Source: Pseudomonadota bacterium
Lineage (GTDB): Bacteria; Pseudomonadota; Alphaproteobacteria; Rhodospirillales; Magnetospirillaceae
Direction of reading: 5' to 3'
Length of the DNA: 64,000 nt
NCBI GenBank assembly: GCA_021781575.1
Contig: JAJXWP010000005.1
Span: forward strand, 84,205-148,204
The stretch's first letter is position 1, and the number at the start of each line of letters is the position of its first letter. This document shows, piece after piece, positions 9,032 to 19,530 of the stretch. The translations under genes were made by a program, and so were the position numbers. The notes beneath the pieces are model-generated. The model made no database searches. It was not told the DNA's origin and worked only from the letters and a program-made list of their open reading frames with translations.

Positions 9032-10392
9032 TAGGATACTCCCGCCGCTTTCTCGATGGCGCCGACGATGTCGCCGACGACGCTGCCGATCACGCCGTCG
9101 TCTTCCCCTTCCGCCATCACCCGGATCAGCGGCTCGGTGCCCGAGCGGCGGATCAACAGGCGTCCGGTTCCGACAAGGCGCGATTCGCCGGCGGCAATGG
9201 CCGCGATGACGGTGCGGTCGTCCAGCACGAGACCGTTCAGGGCCGCCGGGACACGGACGTTCCTCAGTACCTGCGGCAGTGGCGTGAACAGGCGCAACAC
9301 CTCGCTGGCAGGGCGAGCCGATTCGACGATGGCAGCCAGCACCTGCAGCGCCGCCACCAATCCGTCGCCGGTCGTCGAATGATCGGACAGGATGATGTGC
9401 CCCGACTGTTCGCCGCCGACGTTGAAGCCGTCGCGCCGCATCTTTTCCAGCACATAGCGGTCACCGACGGCGGTGCGATGAAGGGACAGCCCCTCGGCCG
9501 CCAGGAAGCGCTCCAGCCCCAGGTTCGACATCACGGTCGCAACGACGCCGTCGCCCTTAAGGTTGCCGTTGCGCCGCCACGTCCGAGCGATCAGGGCCAT
9601 CAGCTGGTCTCCGTCGATCAGCATCCCTTGCTCATCGCTCAACACCACGCGGTCGGCATCGCCGTCCAGCGCGATGCCGAGATGAGCGCCATGCGCCACC
9701 ACCTGGCTGCGCAGGGCATCGGTGGCCAGCGACCCGCACCCCTTGTTGATGTTGAACCCGTCCGGCGAGATTCCGAGGGGAACCACCTCGGCGCCCAATT
9801 CCCATAGGATGGTCGGCGCCACCTTGTAGGCGGCGCCGTTGGCGCAATCGACGACGATCTTCAGGCCGTCGAGCCGCAAGCCGCGGGGGAAGGTGTTCTT
9901 GGTGTACTCGATATAGCGACCGACCGCGTCATCGAGGCGCCGCGCCCGGCCAAGCCGCGACGGCGCCACCAGATGGGCCGACAGGCCGTTTTCCATGTGG
10001 GCTTCGATGGCACTTTCCGCCTGGTCGGACAGCTTGTACCCGTCCGGGCCGAACAGCTTGATGCCGTTATCCTCGTAAGGGTTGTGCGAGGCCGAAATCA
10101 TCACGCCCAGGTCGGCGCGCAAGGAGCGTGTCAGCATAGCCACCGCCGGCGTCGGCAACGGCCCCAGCAGCACCACATCCATGCCCACCGAGATGAAGCC
10201 GGCGGTCAGAGCGGGCTCCAGCAGATAGCCGGACAACCGCGTGTCTTTGCCGATGACGACGGTATGCCGATGACTGCCGCGGGTGAAATGATGACCGGCC
10301 GCCATACCCAGTTTCATGGCGGTCTCGGCGGTCATCGGCTCGGCATTGGCGGTTCCCCGTACCCCGTCGGTGCCGAAGAGCTTTCGGGTCAT
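9031..10392 (-). CDS. glmM: Phosphoglucosamine mutase
   Basis: Converts glucosamine-6-phosphate to glucosamine-1-phosphate for peptidoglycan and lipopolysaccharide precursors. The conserved N-terminus is [11 protein letters not shown], and the phosphoserine loop is [12 protein letters not shown], near residue 100. The C-terminal [15 protein letters not shown] phosphate-binding loop is intact. I chose the ATG at 10392 (453 residues); an in-frame TTG two codons upstream is possible. It lies downstream of folP across 76 bases and touches thiD. Confidence 0.96.
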   Translation of the reverse strand: MTRKLFGTDGVRGTANAEPMTAETAMKLGMAAGHHFTRGSHRHTVVIGKDTRLSGYLLEPALTAGFISVGMDVVLLGPLPTPAVAMLTRSLRADLGVMISASHNPYEDNGIKLFGPDGYKLSDQAESAIEAHMENGLSAHLVAPSRLGRARRLDDAVGRYIEYTKNTFPRGLRLDGLKIVVDCANGAAYKVAPTILWELGAEVVPLGISPDGFNINKGCGSLATDALRSQVVAHGAHLGIALDGDADRVVLSDEQGMLIDGDQLMALIARTWRRNGNLKGDGVVATVMSNLGLERFLAAEGLSLHRTAVGDRYVLEKMRRDGFNVGGEQSGHIILSDHSTTGDGLVAALQVLAAIVESARPASEVLRLFTPLPQVLRNVRVPAALNGLVLDDRTVIAAIAAGESRLVGTGRLLIRRSGTEPLIRVMAEGEDDGVIGSVVGDIVGAIEKAAGVS

Positions 10393-10402
10393 ATTCAATT
10401 CC

Positions 10403-10426
10403 AGAAGTCAGAGACAAGAAGTCAGA
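10403..10426. repeat. Short direct repeat between folP and glmM
   Basis: AGAAGTCAGA occurs twice with a 14-base period (10403-10412 and 10417-10426). CCAGAAGTCA at 10401-10410 also pairs with TGACATCTGG at 10455-10464 with one mismatch. No function is recognised. Confidence 0.5.
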
Positions 10427-10468
10427 TGCCAGATTAGCCTCTTCTCTGTCCATTGACATCTGGGCTTG

Positions 10469-11614
10469 TCAGATATCGGGTATTCGGCATCCCTGCCAGA
10501 TCGTCACCGCTTGCACCGTCTCGGCGACATCATGGACACGCAGGATCTGAACGCCCTGTTCGATACCCGCCAGGGCTGCCGCCAGCGAGCCGGAAAGGCG
10601 ACGATCCGCCACGGCTCCCCCGGACATCCTGCCGATGAAGCTCTTGCGACTCACCCCCAGGAGGACCGGAACACCAAGGCTATGATAAAGGCCGAGGCGA
10701 GCCATGACCTGACGATTGTGTTCGACCGTCTTGCCGAAGCCGATCCCGGGATCGACACAGAGACGGTCTGCGGAAATTCCCGCAGCGCGGCAGGCGGCAA
10801 GACGGTTCGCCAGATAGTCGTAGACATCGAGCGGCGCGAAGCGATAGGCCGGTGCCGCCTGCATCGTTCCGGGCTCGCCCTGCATGTGCATGAGCACGAT
10901 GGCGGCGCCGCTGGCCGCCGCCACGGCAAGCGCATTTTCATCATCGGTGAGCGCCGTGATGTCGTTGATAATGGCCGCCCCCGCTTCCACCGAAGCACCC
11001 ATCACCGCGGCATGGCGGGTATCGACGGATATCACCGCCCCCTTTTCCGCCAGGGCGCGCACCACTGGCAGGATGCGGCGCATCTCTTCCTCAGGTCCGA
11101 CCGGCGCCGAGCCCGGGCGAGTCGATTCGCCGCCGACGTCCAGGATGTCGGCTCCCGCTTCCAGCAGGGCCACGCCGTGGGCCACCGCGTCGGCCGCGGC
11201 GAAGAACTTGCCGCCGTCGGAAAAGCTGTCCGGTGTGACGTTGACGATGCCCATGATCCGCGGCCGGTCCAGGTCGAGGCCGGCAAACCGTGGGCGATTG
11301 GCCGCCAAGGCGCGCAGCAGACGGCCGACATGCACCGCCATCGCTTCGCCCTCGGCCTCGGACCATTCCAGCACTTCGGGAAAGGGCGCCACCGATTCGA
11401 ATACCCGCTCGCCTTCGCGCAACCACAGCCTGCACATGGCGAATGCGAGCGGGCCGCCGGCCAACCCCCACCCTCGGCCTGAAGCGACAGCGGCCGCCGC
11501 GGCACTGCCGGCCAGCGTGCCGGCCGGCCCGAGGTAAAGACGCTGGGCCAAGCCCTCATGCGACAAGCCCCGCGGAAGGGCGGGGCTTGCCTCTAGAACG
11601 GACGGAGTGGTCAC
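10469..11614 (-). CDS. folP: Dihydropteroate synthase
   Basis: TIM-barrel enzyme joining p-aminobenzoate to the pterin diphosphate in folate synthesis; it is the sulfonamide target. The catalytic domain starts near residue 115, with [14 protein letters not shown] and [11 protein letters not shown], and the C-terminal SRKSFIG is present. About 115 extra N-terminal residues precede it, making 381 in all against about 280 for the short form. Such extended forms occur in this group. The start overlaps the ftsH stop by 4 bases; ftsH-folP-glmM is a widespread order. Confidence 0.95.
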   Translation of the reverse strand: MTTPSVLEASPALPRGLSHEGLAQRLYLGPAGTLAGSAAAAAVASGRGWGLAGGPLAFAMCRLWLREGERVFESVAPFPEVLEWSEAEGEAMAVHVGRLLRALAANRPRFAGLDLDRPRIMGIVNVTPDSFSDGGKFFAAADAVAHGVALLEAGADILDVGGESTRPGSAPVGPEEEMRRILPVVRALAEKGAVISVDTRHAAVMGASVEAGAAIINDITALTDDENALAVAAASGAAIVLMHMQGEPGTMQAAPAYRFAPLDVYDYLANRLAACRAAGISADRLCVDPGIGFGKTVEHNRQVMARLGLYHSLGVPVLLGVSRKSFIGRMSGGAVADRRLSGSLAAALAGIEQGVQILRVHDVAETVQAVTIWQGCRIPDI

Positions 11615-13551
11615 GACCCGGGCTGGGGTTCCGCACCCGGGCCAAACCCAGGTTGGCCTTTCGCCCCGGCGCTCGGCACGGAGGAGCGGCGCGGCGGCAG
11701 GTCGCGCGTCGCCTTATTGCCGGGCTCATCCGAACCGTTGTCCCGGATCACCGGCTCACCGCGCAGCAACTGGCGGATCTCGTCGCCCGACAGCGTCTCG
11801 AATTCCAGCAGTCCGCGCGCCAGCGCATGCAATTGGTCAAGATTTTCGGTCAGCGTCTTGCGAGCCTGGTTGTAGGCCGTGTCGATGATCCGGCGAACCT
11901 CTTCATCGATAGTCTTCGCCGTAGCCTCCGAAAGATTCTTGTGCGTGGTCACCGAGTGGCCGAGGAATACCTCCTGGTCATTCTCGCCGTAGGTCAGCGG
12001 TCCCAGCTTCTCGCTCATGCCCCACTCGGTCACCATCCGGCGGGCCATGTCGGTGGCCATCTTGATGTCGGAGGAGGCGCCGGTGGTCACCTTCTCCACG
12101 CCGAAGACCATTTCCTCAGCCAGACGGCCCCCCATGGCGACGGCCAAGTCCGCCTTCAGCTTGCCGCGCGAGACGGAGATGCGGTCGCCCTCCGGCAGAC
12201 GCATGACCATGCCGAGCGCGCGACCGCGTGGAATGATCGTCGCCTTGTGGATCGGGTCGGATTCCTCCTCGTGCAGGGCGACGATGGCGTGGCCGGCCTC
12301 GTGATAGGCAGTGAGGCGCTTTTCCTCTTCCGTCATTACCATGGAGCGGCGCTCGGCGCCCATCATCACCTTGTCCTTGGCGGCCTCGAACTCCAGCATG
12401 GTAACGACGCGCTTGCCGGCGCGGGCGGCCAACAGGGCGGCTTCGTTGACCAGATTGGCCAAGTCGGCGCCGGAGAAACCCGGGGTGCCGCGGGCGATGG
12501 TGCGCGGCTCAACGTCCGGCGCCAGCGGCACTTTGCGCATATGGACCTTCAGAATCTTCTCGCGGCCAAGCACGTCGGGATTGGGCACCACCACCTGGCG
12601 GTCGAAGCGGCCGGGCCTGAGCAGTGCCGGGTCGAGCACGTCAGGGCGGTTGGTGGCGGCGATGAGAATGACCCCCTCGTTCGACTCGAAACCGTCCATC
12701 TCAACCAGCAACTGATTCAGGGTCTGCTCGCGCTCGTCGTTGCCGCCGCCCAGGCCGGCGCCGCGGTGACGCCCGACGGCGTCGATTTCATCGATAAAGA
12801 TGATGCAGGGGGCATTCTTCTTGCCCTGCTCAAACATGTCGCGGACGCGCGATGCGCCGACGCCGACGAACATCTCGACGAAATCCGAACCGGAGATGGT
12901 GAAGAAGGGCACATTGGCCTCGCCGGCGATGGCGCGCGCCAACAGCGTCTTGCCGGTGCCGGGTGGGCCAACCAGCAACACGCCCTTCGGGATCTTGCCG
13001 CCAAGGCGCTGAAATTTCTGAGGATCCTTGAGGAATTCGACGATTTCCTCAAGCTCCTGCTTGGCCTCGTCGATTCCGGCCACATCCTCGAAGGTGACGC
13101 GGCCGGTCTTTTCGGTCAGCAGTCGAGCCCGGCTCTTGCCGAACCCCATGGCCTTGCCGCCGGTCGACTGCATCTGTCGCATGAAGAAGATCCACACGCC
13201 GACAACCAGCAGCATGGGGAACCAGGACAGGATGTAGTTCCAGAAGGTTTGTGTTTCCTCGCTTTTCGGCAGGGCCGAAATGCGCACGTTCGCCTTGCGC
13301 AACTGGGGCACGATGTTCACGTCAGGCGGCGCATAGGTGCTGAAGGTCCGCCCATCGGTGAAATGCCCGCTGATCTGCTCGCCCTGGATGGTCACATCGG
13401 CGACCCGTCCGCTTTCAACCTCGGTCAGGAAGTCGGAATAGGCGTAGCTGGTGCTGCCATGCGGCGACGACGTGTTCTGGAACAGGTTGAAGAGGGCCGC
13501 CAGCAACACGGCGATGATGACCCACAACACCAGATTCTTGCTAAAATTCAT
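11611..13551 (-). CDS. ftsH: ATP-dependent zinc metalloprotease FtsH
   Basis: Inner-membrane AAA+ protease for membrane quality control and turnover of regulators. The 646 residues show two membrane segments (about 5-22 and 103-123) around a small periplasmic domain. Walker A GPPGTGKT is at 195-202 and Walker B is in [10 protein letters not shown]. The zinc site HEAGH is at 417-421. The C-terminal tail, about 600-646, is low-complexity and variable. tilS lies 103 bases upstream and folP overlaps downstream. Confidence 0.98.
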   Translation of the reverse strand: MNFSKNLVLWVIIAVLLAALFNLFQNTSSPHGSTSYAYSDFLTEVESGRVADVTIQGEQISGHFTDGRTFSTYAPPDVNIVPQLRKANVRISALPKSEETQTFWNYILSWFPMLLVVGVWIFFMRQMQSTGGKAMGFGKSRARLLTEKTGRVTFEDVAGIDEAKQELEEIVEFLKDPQKFQRLGGKIPKGVLLVGPPGTGKTLLARAIAGEANVPFFTISGSDFVEMFVGVGASRVRDMFEQGKKNAPCIIFIDEIDAVGRHRGAGLGGGNDEREQTLNQLLVEMDGFESNEGVILIAATNRPDVLDPALLRPGRFDRQVVVPNPDVLGREKILKVHMRKVPLAPDVEPRTIARGTPGFSGADLANLVNEAALLAARAGKRVVTMLEFEAAKDKVMMGAERRSMVMTEEEKRLTAYHEAGHAIVALHEEESDPIHKATIIPRGRALGMVMRLPEGDRISVSRGKLKADLAVAMGGRLAEEMVFGVEKVTTGASSDIKMATDMARRMVTEWGMSEKLGPLTYGENDQEVFLGHSVTTHKNLSEATAKTIDEEVRRIIDTAYNQARKTLTENLDQLHALARGLLEFETLSGDEIRQLLRGEPVIRDNGSDEPGNKATRDLPPRRSSVPSAGAKGQPGFGPGAEPQPGS

Positions 13552-13654
13552 TCAGCGATCCCTTGATGGGCGGAAACCAACTCATCCCGCCGTACCATCC
13601 GTAACATGGCCGTTGCAACAGCCCTTACGGCCTAAAGATAATGCCGTCCGTCGC

Positions 13655-14968
13655 CTAAACAAGGCAATGCCTTGCTCCGGCAAGGGGGAAAGCCGGCGTG
13701 AAAGCGATCTGTTCGGCGATCGGCACGGCTGGCACTGGCCTTTTGTATCCTAAGTGGGGAACGGCACAAATTCCATGACGATCGACAATTGCCGGGACCG
13801 TAATGCGCACGGCCTCCGGCAAGGCAGGGCGGTCGACGGCATCACGGATGGCCTGCCAACCTCTGCGACCGAGCGCCGCCACCTGCGCCGGCCCCTCGCC
13901 GGAATAGCTTACGCTATACCGCCCATCCCACAGCACCACCCCGCCCGCGTCGAGCGGCAGCGGACCGGCGACGGCATCCGGCTCGCGGCAAACCAGCACG
14001 CCGGCCGCCGTCGGCGCAAGCACGCATCCGGCGAATGTGCGACGGACTTTCAGGCCGCCGCGCAACTCAGCGTGAACACGCTCCAGTCTTTCCAGGCGCG
14101 GCGGATAGACCGAGCCGCCGATCGTGCGACACAGCCGCGCCACCAGGCGCAGAGAAATCTCCTCCGGCGCCTCGGCCATGCGGCGGGCGTCGAAGCGGGC
14201 AAATCCGGCGGCATGAAGAACGACGCAGCGCACCACCAGATCGGTGGTCGCCTGCTCGAGCGCCTGGCGCGCCCGGCCCAGCCGATGCGCGGTAGCGGCA
14301 AGGCGCCCGGCATCCATTCCTTCGGACGACAGTTCGGGCATCAGGCGACGCAGGCGACTTCTGCCGAACCGCTCGCTGCGATTGGACGGATCCTCGATCC
14401 ATGGCTGCCCTATCGCCTCCAGGCTGGCCGCCAGACGGGTCCGCGGAACCGCCAGTAAAGGCCGCAACAGGCGGACCTCCGCCGTCTCGGCGACCCGCGC
14501 CATGGCGGCAAGGCCATCCACCCCGCTGCCTCGCGCCAGTCGCATCAGCAATGTTTCCGCCTGGTCGTCGAGGTGATGGGCAAGCAGCAGATGCAGGACG
14601 CCGGCCGCCCTGCACCACCGCCGCAGCAGTGCATAACGCGCCTCGCGGGCGGCCGCCTGAAGGCCGGTCGTAGGCTTGGTTCCGGACCACCGCAGGATGT
14701 GATGGGAAACGCCGCGGGCGGCCAGCCACCGCCCGACCTGCTCGGCCTCGCCCGCCGCCTCAGGGCGCAAACCGTGGTCGACGGTGAGACCGACCACGGT
14801 GCCGCCGCGGCCGGCCGCCCAGCGCGCCGCAAGCAGCAGCAGAGCCAAGCTGTCGGCGCCGCCCGAGACAGCGACGGCCAGTTGCGGGTGCCGCTCGAAC
14901 GGGCCCAATGAGGCCATGAGGTCGGCGAATTCGTCGTCGCCGAGAGGGCGGTGCCCGTCAACACCCAA
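13655..14968 (-). CDS. tilS: tRNA(Ile)-lysidine synthase
   Basis: N-type ATP pyrophosphatase that puts lysine on C34 of tRNA-Ile2 so that it reads AUA. The PP-loop SGGADS is at residues 35-40, followed by the family motifs VDHGLRPEA and AHHLDDQAET. The 437 residues fit the form with C-terminal domains. The start is probably TTG at 14968, inside the last codons of cpoB. An in-frame ATG 17 codons further in would still keep the PP-loop, so the exact start is open. Confidence 0.93.
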   Translation of the reverse strand: MGVDGHRPLGDDEFADLMASLGPFERHPQLAVAVSGGADSLALLLLAARWAAGRGGTVVGLTVDHGLRPEAAGEAEQVGRWLAARGVSHHILRWSGTKPTTGLQAAAREARYALLRRWCRAAGVLHLLLAHHLDDQAETLLMRLARGSGVDGLAAMARVAETAEVRLLRPLLAVPRTRLAASLEAIGQPWIEDPSNRSERFGRSRLRRLMPELSSEGMDAGRLAATAHRLGRARQALEQATTDLVVRCVVLHAAGFARFDARRMAEAPEEISLRLVARLCRTIGGSVYPPRLERLERVHAELRGGLKVRRTFAGCVLAPTAAGVLVCREPDAVAGPLPLDAGGVVLWDGRYSVSYSGEGPAQVAALGRRGWQAIRDAVDRPALPEAVRITVPAIVDRHGICAVPHLGYKRPVPAVPIAEQIAFTPAFPLAGARHCLV

Positions 14969-15920
14969 GCTTGCGCTTCTCCGCCGCGGACTGACGCTTC
15001 AGGTTCTCGGCCGCGTCGGGGAATTCGGCCGAAAACCGGTGCAGCGCGGCGCAGGCGTCTTTCTTCTTGCCCAGATTGCTCATCGACAGGCCGACCTTGA
15101 GCAGGCTTTCACCCGCCTTCGGCGATTTGCGGTATTTCTCGTAGACGTCGAGGAAGATGACTGCGGCCTGGTCGTACCGCCCTTGCGAATAGGGGATCTG
15201 GCCACGCCAATACATGGCATTGCCGGCCAACGGATCACGGGGGTGCTGGGCGATGAAGGCCTGGAATGCGGCGTTCGCCGCGTCATAGTCGGAATTGCGC
15301 AACAGGCCGAAGGCGTAGTCGTATTGTTCCTGCGGTGTCTTACCCACCAGGGTTGGCGCCGCCGACGGCTGGGCGGCCTTCTGTTCAGGACCCGACTTGG
15401 CTCCGTGATGGACCAGGAAACCCGCTGCCGGCGCCAATCCCTGGGGCTCACTTCCGGCCGCACCACCGGCCGCACCCGCGGCAGCGGCGCCCGTGGCGCC
15501 CGCCACCGGCGTGCCGGCGACGGCGGCTGGAGCCGCCGTGATGCCCGCCTTGGCTTCCAGTTCCTTGAAGCGGAAATCGTTGTCGGCCTGCATGCGCTCG
15601 ATCTTGGCGCTCAACTCCCTGATGCCAAAATTGGCCTTTTCCACCTGCCCGGTGACATTCTGGAGCTGCGTTTCAAGAGCGGTGATGCGGTCATCGAGAA
15701 GGCTGTAGGCGTTGCCCGACATGCTCCCGCCGCTGCCCCCGCCGTCGCCGGCGGCCTGACCGGTCTGCCCGCGGTATACCTGGCTCTGCAAGGTGTTGAG
15801 GTCGCGTTCCAGGCGGTCCAGCCGGTCTACCAGGCCGCGCGTGTCGGCGTCCTGCGCCCGGACGCCCGCACTTTCGAAAAGGAGACCCACCGCCAGGGCC
15901 AATACGAACAGCGCTCGCAT
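14958..15920 (-). CDS. cpoB: Tol-Pal system coordinator CpoB/YbgF
   Basis: Periplasmic protein linking Tol-Pal constriction to peptidoglycan synthesis. The start at ATG 15920 gives 320 residues with a clear signal peptide (FVLALAVGLLFE, cut near VRAQD). A coiled-coil segment (LVDRLDRLERDLNTLQSQ and a second heptad region to about 120) is followed by an Ala/Gly-rich linker. A C-terminal TPR domain of about 120 residues begins at EQYDYAFGLL. An upstream in-frame extension lacks signal-peptide character and was rejected. It follows pal after a strong terminator, so it likely has its own promoter; tilS overlaps its end. Confidence 0.93.
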   Translation of the reverse strand: MRALFVLALAVGLLFESAGVRAQDADTRGLVDRLDRLERDLNTLQSQVYRGQTGQAAGDGGGSGGSMSGNAYSLLDDRITALETQLQNVTGQVEKANFGIRELSAKIERMQADNDFRFKELEAKAGITAAPAAVAGTPVAGATGAAAAGAAGGAAGSEPQGLAPAAGFLVHHGAKSGPEQKAAQPSAAPTLVGKTPQEQYDYAFGLLRNSDYDAANAAFQAFIAQHPRDPLAGNAMYWRGQIPYSQGRYDQAAVIFLDVYEKYRKSPKAGESLLKVGLSMSNLGKKKDACAALHRFSAEFPDAAENLKRQSAAEKRKLGC

Positions 15921-16075
15921 ATCGACACGTACCTTCCAACTATTATCGTTTGCGTTCCCCTTCGCCGGCCGGATCCTGTGGTTTCCAAGCGCAGCGAAGG
16001 TTACCTCGCCGACGAAATCCTTCCGCCTCCGGCATCGGGATGGCAACGGGGATACAGCATACCCGTTCCGCAGGC

Positions 16076-16110
16076 AAAATTAAGGCGCCTGCCGTCATAC
16101 GGCAGGCGCC
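16076..16110 (-). terminator. Strong intrinsic terminator after pal
   Basis: A perfect 11-base inverted repeat (GGCGCCTGCCG at 16084-16094, CGGCAGGCGCC at 16100-16110) with a 5-base loop. On the minus strand it is followed by TTAATTTT. It ends the yebC-to-pal unit 38 bases after the pal stop. Confidence 0.9.
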
Positions 16111-16147
16111 CTAACTTTACTCAAGTTGCGTTCGGACGGAAGTCCGA

Positions 16148-16642
16148 TTACTGCACCACGCCGACGGCGCGACGGTTCTGAGCCCAGGCGGCTTCGTTGG
16201 AACCGAGAACAGCCGGACGCTCCTTGCCGTAGGAAATGGTCTTCAGACGAGCCGCAGGAACGCCCTGGGCGACCAGGAAGTCCTTGACCGAATTGGCGCG
16301 GCGCTCGCCGAGGGCGAGGTTGTATTCGCGGGTGCCGCGTTCGTCGCAATGGCCCTCGATGACCAACTGGTCATTCGGGAACTTCTTCAAGAAGGCCACC
16401 CACTTGGTCAGCTCATCGCGGGCTGCGGGCTTCAGGTTGTACTTGTCGAAATCGAAGAACACGCGGTCACCGACGTTCTTCACGAAGTCGGCCTGGCTGC
16501 CGGGCGTGACTTCCGTGGCGGTGGCGGTCGGCGCTGCCGGCGGCTGAGCGCTCGTTGTAGCCTTGCCACCGGCGGCTTCTTCGGTGCTGCAGGCGCCCAA
16601 CAGGGCAACGGCCGCAACCATGCACAGATAACGCATCTTCAT
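16148..16642 (-). CDS. pal: Peptidoglycan-associated lipoprotein Pal
   Basis: Outer-membrane lipoprotein that binds peptidoglycan and the TolB propeller. The 164 residues carry a lipobox LLGAC with Cys18, a short Ala/Thr-rich linker and an OmpA-like domain from about residue 55. The domain includes EGHCDERGTREYNLALGERR, with the Asp and Arg that grip diaminopimelate. The ribosome-binding site is GAGGGGGAG. A 155-base gap separates it from tolB, longer than elsewhere in this operon, so an internal promoter is possible. Confidence 0.97.
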   Translation of the reverse strand: MKMRYLCMVAAVALLGACSTEEAAGGKATTSAQPPAAPTATATEVTPGSQADFVKNVGDRVFFDFDKYNLKPAARDELTKWVAFLKKFPNDQLVIEGHCDERGTREYNLALGERRANSVKDFLVAQGVPAARLKTISYGKERPAVLGSNEAAWAQNRRAVGVVQ

Positions 16643-16797
16643 CTACTAATCTCCCCCTCTACAGGATGGATCGATATGGAATGGATCTGACTGAAAGGCA
16701 CCATCTGCTGCCGGTACACTTTCCAAAGGACAACGACATTCGGACTCGTTGCAGCCGTTTGAATTCCCTTTCGGCGACGGAATATACTTTCGATGAC

Positions 16798-18129
16798 TTA
16801 GGGAATCAAGGGGGACCACGCAGGATCCGACCCGTCAAGCGGTGTTACGATCTGCCGCTCGTTGTATCCTGTCAGGTCGATGCTGTACAATTTTGTTGTA
16901 CCGCCTCGTCCGCGAGAATCCGTCGGCGTCTGCTGCCAGAACGCCAAGACACGGCCATTGGGCGCCCAAGTGGGGCCTTCCACGAGGAATCCATGAGCCA
17001 GTAATCGCTCGCCGGACCCATCCGGACGCATAACACCGATGTAAAATCCATCACCCTTGAACTTGGTGAAGGCGATGAGGTCTCCGCGCGGCGACCAGAC
17101 AGGCGTCGCGTAACGCCCGTCACCAAAGCTGATGCGCTGCTGGTTCGATCCGTCCGCGTTCATTACATACAGCTGTTGCGTACCGCTGCGATCGGAATTG
17201 AAGGTAATCTTCGTCCCGTCAGGCGAATAGCATGGCGAAGTGTCGATGAACGGATCGTTGGTCAGGCGTGTGACATGGCGAGTCCGCAGGTCCATTTCAT
17301 AGATATTGGTGACCCCGTCCTTCGCCAAGCTCATGATGACCTTGTTCCCATCGGGCGAAAACCGCGGAGCGAATGTCATCCCGGGAAAATCACCAAGAAG
17401 TTCCCGTCTCCCGCTGTCCAGGTGCAGGACATAGACGCGCGGCTGATTGTGATAGTAGGACATATAGGTGATTTCGCGCTGGTTGGGCGAGAACCGCGGT
17501 GTCAGGACCAGTTCCTGCCCGTCCGTCAGAAAGCGGTGGTTCTCGCCGTCCTGATCCATGATGGCCAAGCGCTTGATCCGCCTCTTCTGCGGGCCGCTCT
17601 CCGCCACATAGACGATCTGCGTGTCGAAATAACCGTCCTCGCCGGTGATCCGCTTATAAATGGCATCGGCGATCATATGGGCGATGCGCCGCCAGCCTTG
17701 CGGCGCGGCGTTATAAGCCTGGCCGATCATCTGGGTCTCGGCGTAGACGTCCCACAGGCGGAACTCCACCCGCAAGCGGCCGTCCTGCGTTTCCTCGACC
17801 CGGCCCTGCACCAGAGCCTGGGCGTTAATCGCCTTCCAATCGGCGAAACGCGGCTGGACCTGAAGGGAGTCCACCGTCTGGATGAACGCCTTCCGGTCGA
17901 TCGGCTTGAACAGGCCGGACCGTTCCAGGTCGGCGGAAATCACTCCAGCGATGTCCTGGCCCATCTGGGCTTCCTGGCCGCTCACCCCGGCGAAATTGGT
18001 CACCGCGATGGGCATGGGCTGGAGGTTCGGCTTGTTGATGTCGATCTGCACCTGGGCGGCCGCAGGCACGGCCCACAGCCCCACCACGGCCAGAGCAAAG
18101 CAAAGTGCTTTCAAGACGGGTATTCTCAT
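16798..18129 (-). CDS. tolB: Tol-Pal translocation protein TolB
   Basis: Periplasmic six-bladed propeller protein that links Pal to TolA. Its 443 residues have a signal peptide ([17 protein letters not shown], about 8-25) and an N-terminal domain starting QIDINKPN. From about residue 195 come repeated propeller blades with motifs such as SPDGTKI and SPRGDLIAF. The start overlaps tolA's stop by 4 bases. Confidence 0.97.
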   Translation of the reverse strand: MRIPVLKALCFALAVVGLWAVPAAAQVQIDINKPNLQPMPIAVTNFAGVSGQEAQMGQDIAGVISADLERSGLFKPIDRKAFIQTVDSLQVQPRFADWKAINAQALVQGRVEETQDGRLRVEFRLWDVYAETQMIGQAYNAAPQGWRRIAHMIADAIYKRITGEDGYFDTQIVYVAESGPQKRRIKRLAIMDQDGENHRFLTDGQELVLTPRFSPNQREITYMSYYHNQPRVYVLHLDSGRRELLGDFPGMTFAPRFSPDGNKVIMSLAKDGVTNIYEMDLRTRHVTRLTNDPFIDTSPCYSPDGTKITFNSDRSGTQQLYVMNADGSNQQRISFGDGRYATPVWSPRGDLIAFTKFKGDGFYIGVMRPDGSGERLLAHGFLVEGPTWAPNGRVLAFWQQTPTDSRGRGGTTKLYSIDLTGYNERQIVTPLDGSDPAWSPLIP

Positions 18130-19064
18130 CGGACGGCGTCCCTGGGATCAAAATTCAGCACAAGGTCTTTTAACGCGTCGTATTTTCCCGGCGGCAGCTT
18201 GATCGGCGAGCAGGTATAGACTGCCCGGCGCGCGCTGTCGGCGGCCGACCGGAAATAACTGTCGGCGATGTAGCGCGGATCATCGACGATATCGGCTCGC
18301 GCCACGCTGCCGTCGGAATTCAGCAACACATGGATCTTGACGATCAGCGTCGCGGCGTCGCGCGCCCCCGGGTCGAAATTCCAGCAGCGCCGGAACCACG
18401 CGGCAACGTAGTCCTTGTCGCTCATGCTGACCGGCTCGGACGGAATGTTGGAGTTGGAATTCACCGTCCTGTTCGATGCCGCGGCCTGCCGCTGCGGTTG
18501 TGGTGCCGGCGCCGGCTTCGAGTCGTGGCGTAACTTGTCGACCGACTTCAGCAGACTGTCGAAATCATCCGGCGGCGGCGGCGGCTTTTTCAGCCGCGGC
18601 TTGATGTCCTTCAGCAGGTCCGGCTTCGGCTGCTCCTTGGGCGGCTCGGGCTTTGGTTCCGGCGGCTTCGGCTTGGGCGCCGGAACCGGAATCGGTTCTG
18701 GCTCGGGCTCGGGTTCTGGTTTCGGCGGCGGCGGCGGCACCGGCTTTGGCGGCTCGGGCTTGGGCGGCTCGGGCTTGGGCGGTTCGGGCTTGGGCGGCTC
18801 GGGAGTCGGTTCCTGCTTCGGCGGCTCGGCAGGCTTTTCCACCGGCTTGGGCGCCTCCACCTGGCGCGGCGGGGGATTGGTCCTATCGCCGATCTGGGCC
18901 AGTTCGACGACGACCGGCTCGGCGATTTCGGGCGGCGGCGAAAGGAGATGGGGCAGGCCGAAGACGGCGATCACCACGATGAAGAGGTGCAGCGCCGCCG
19001 AGCAAATCAGGCCCAGCCGCAATTCCCGCGCGTCACCGGCCGAACGACCCCGATGGAAGGCCAT
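18126..19064 (-). CDS. tolA: TolA-type energy transducer (TonB C-terminal fold)
   Basis: Inner-membrane rod linking TolQR to Pal and TolB. The 312 residues contain one membrane segment at about 17-38 ([17 protein letters not shown]). A Pro/Glu/Lys-rich periplasmic arm, about 60-150, includes repeated KPEPP units coded by a 15-base repeat. The C-terminal globular domain starts near 215 ([19 protein letters not shown]). Position between tolR and tolB confirms the call. It overlaps tolB by 4 bases. Confidence 0.93.
   Translation of the reverse strand: MAFHRGRSAGDARELRLGLICSAALHLFIVVIAVFGLPHLLSPPPEIAEPVVVELAQIGDRTNPPPRQVEAPKPVEKPAEPPKQEPTPEPPKPEPPKPEPPKPEPPKPVPPPPPKPEPEPEPEPIPVPAPKPKPPEPKPEPPKEQPKPDLLKDIKPRLKKPPPPPDDFDSLLKSVDKLRHDSKPAPAPQPQRQAAASNRTVNSNSNIPSEPVSMSDKDYVAAWFRRCWNFDPGARDAATLIVKIHVLLNSDGSVARADIVDDPRYIADSYFRSAADSARRAVYTCSPIKLPPGKYDALKDLVLNFDPRDAVR
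18751..18795. repeat. 15-base tandem repeat inside tolA
   Basis: Three near-identical copies of GGCTCGGGCTTGGGC (plus-strand sense; one base differs in the third copy), followed by a degenerate fourth. They encode the Pro-Lys-Pro-Glu-Pro units of the TolA arm, and the unit number could vary by replication slippage. Confidence 0.8.
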
Positions 19065-19070
19065 GATAAG

Positions 19071-19526
19071 TCAGTGGGCTCCCTTTCGGGCAGGCTGGGC
19101 CGCCTGCTGGGTGACCAGGGCGACGTGAGGGAAGCCGGCGGCGTTGAGCTGCCCCATCACCTCCATCACCCGGCCGTAGTTGATGGCGGAGTCACCGCGG
19201 ACGAATATGCGATTGTCGGGCTTGGCGGCGGTAATCGCCCTCAAGCGCGGCGCCAGTTCGTCGAGTTGAACCTCGGTCTCCTGCAGGAAGATCCGGCCTT
19301 TGGCGTCGACCGACACGGCGATCGGCTGATCGTCGCCCTTCAGTTGCCCGGCATTGGTTTTCGGCAGATCAACCGGCACACCGGCGGTTAACAGCGGCGC
19401 GGTGACCATGAAGATCACCAGTAGCACCAGCATCACGTCGACCATCGGCGTAACGTTGATGTCCGCCATCGGCCGGAAATTCCGGCGCTGGCTGCGGCGT
19501 CCGCCGCCTCCCAGGGACGCGCCCAT
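19071..19526 (-). CDS. tolR: Biopolymer transporter TolR
   Basis: Proton-channel partner of TolQ. From ATG 19526 it is 151 residues: a short cytosolic stretch, then one membrane helix (about 27-47, starting DINVTPMVDVMLVLL). Asp30 sits at the position of the ion-carrying TolR aspartate. A periplasmic domain of about 100 residues follows. The open frame extends 71 codons upstream, but that part overlaps tolQ in another frame and is not conserved. The gap to tolQ is 4 bases. Confidence 0.95.
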   Translation of the reverse strand: MGASLGGGGRRSQRRNFRPMADINVTPMVDVMLVLLVIFMVTAPLLTAGVPVDLPKTNAGQLKGDDQPIAVSVDAKGRIFLQETEVQLDELAPRLRAITAAKPDNRIFVRGDSAINYGRVMEVMGQLNAAGFPHVALVTQQAAQPARKGAH

Positions 19527-19530
19527 AAGT

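Noticed and set aside
11290..13566. 758-codon plus-strand frame opposite folP and ftsH
   Set aside because: It is antisense to conserved genes and its composition is rich in His, Gln and Arg, as expected of a shadow frame.
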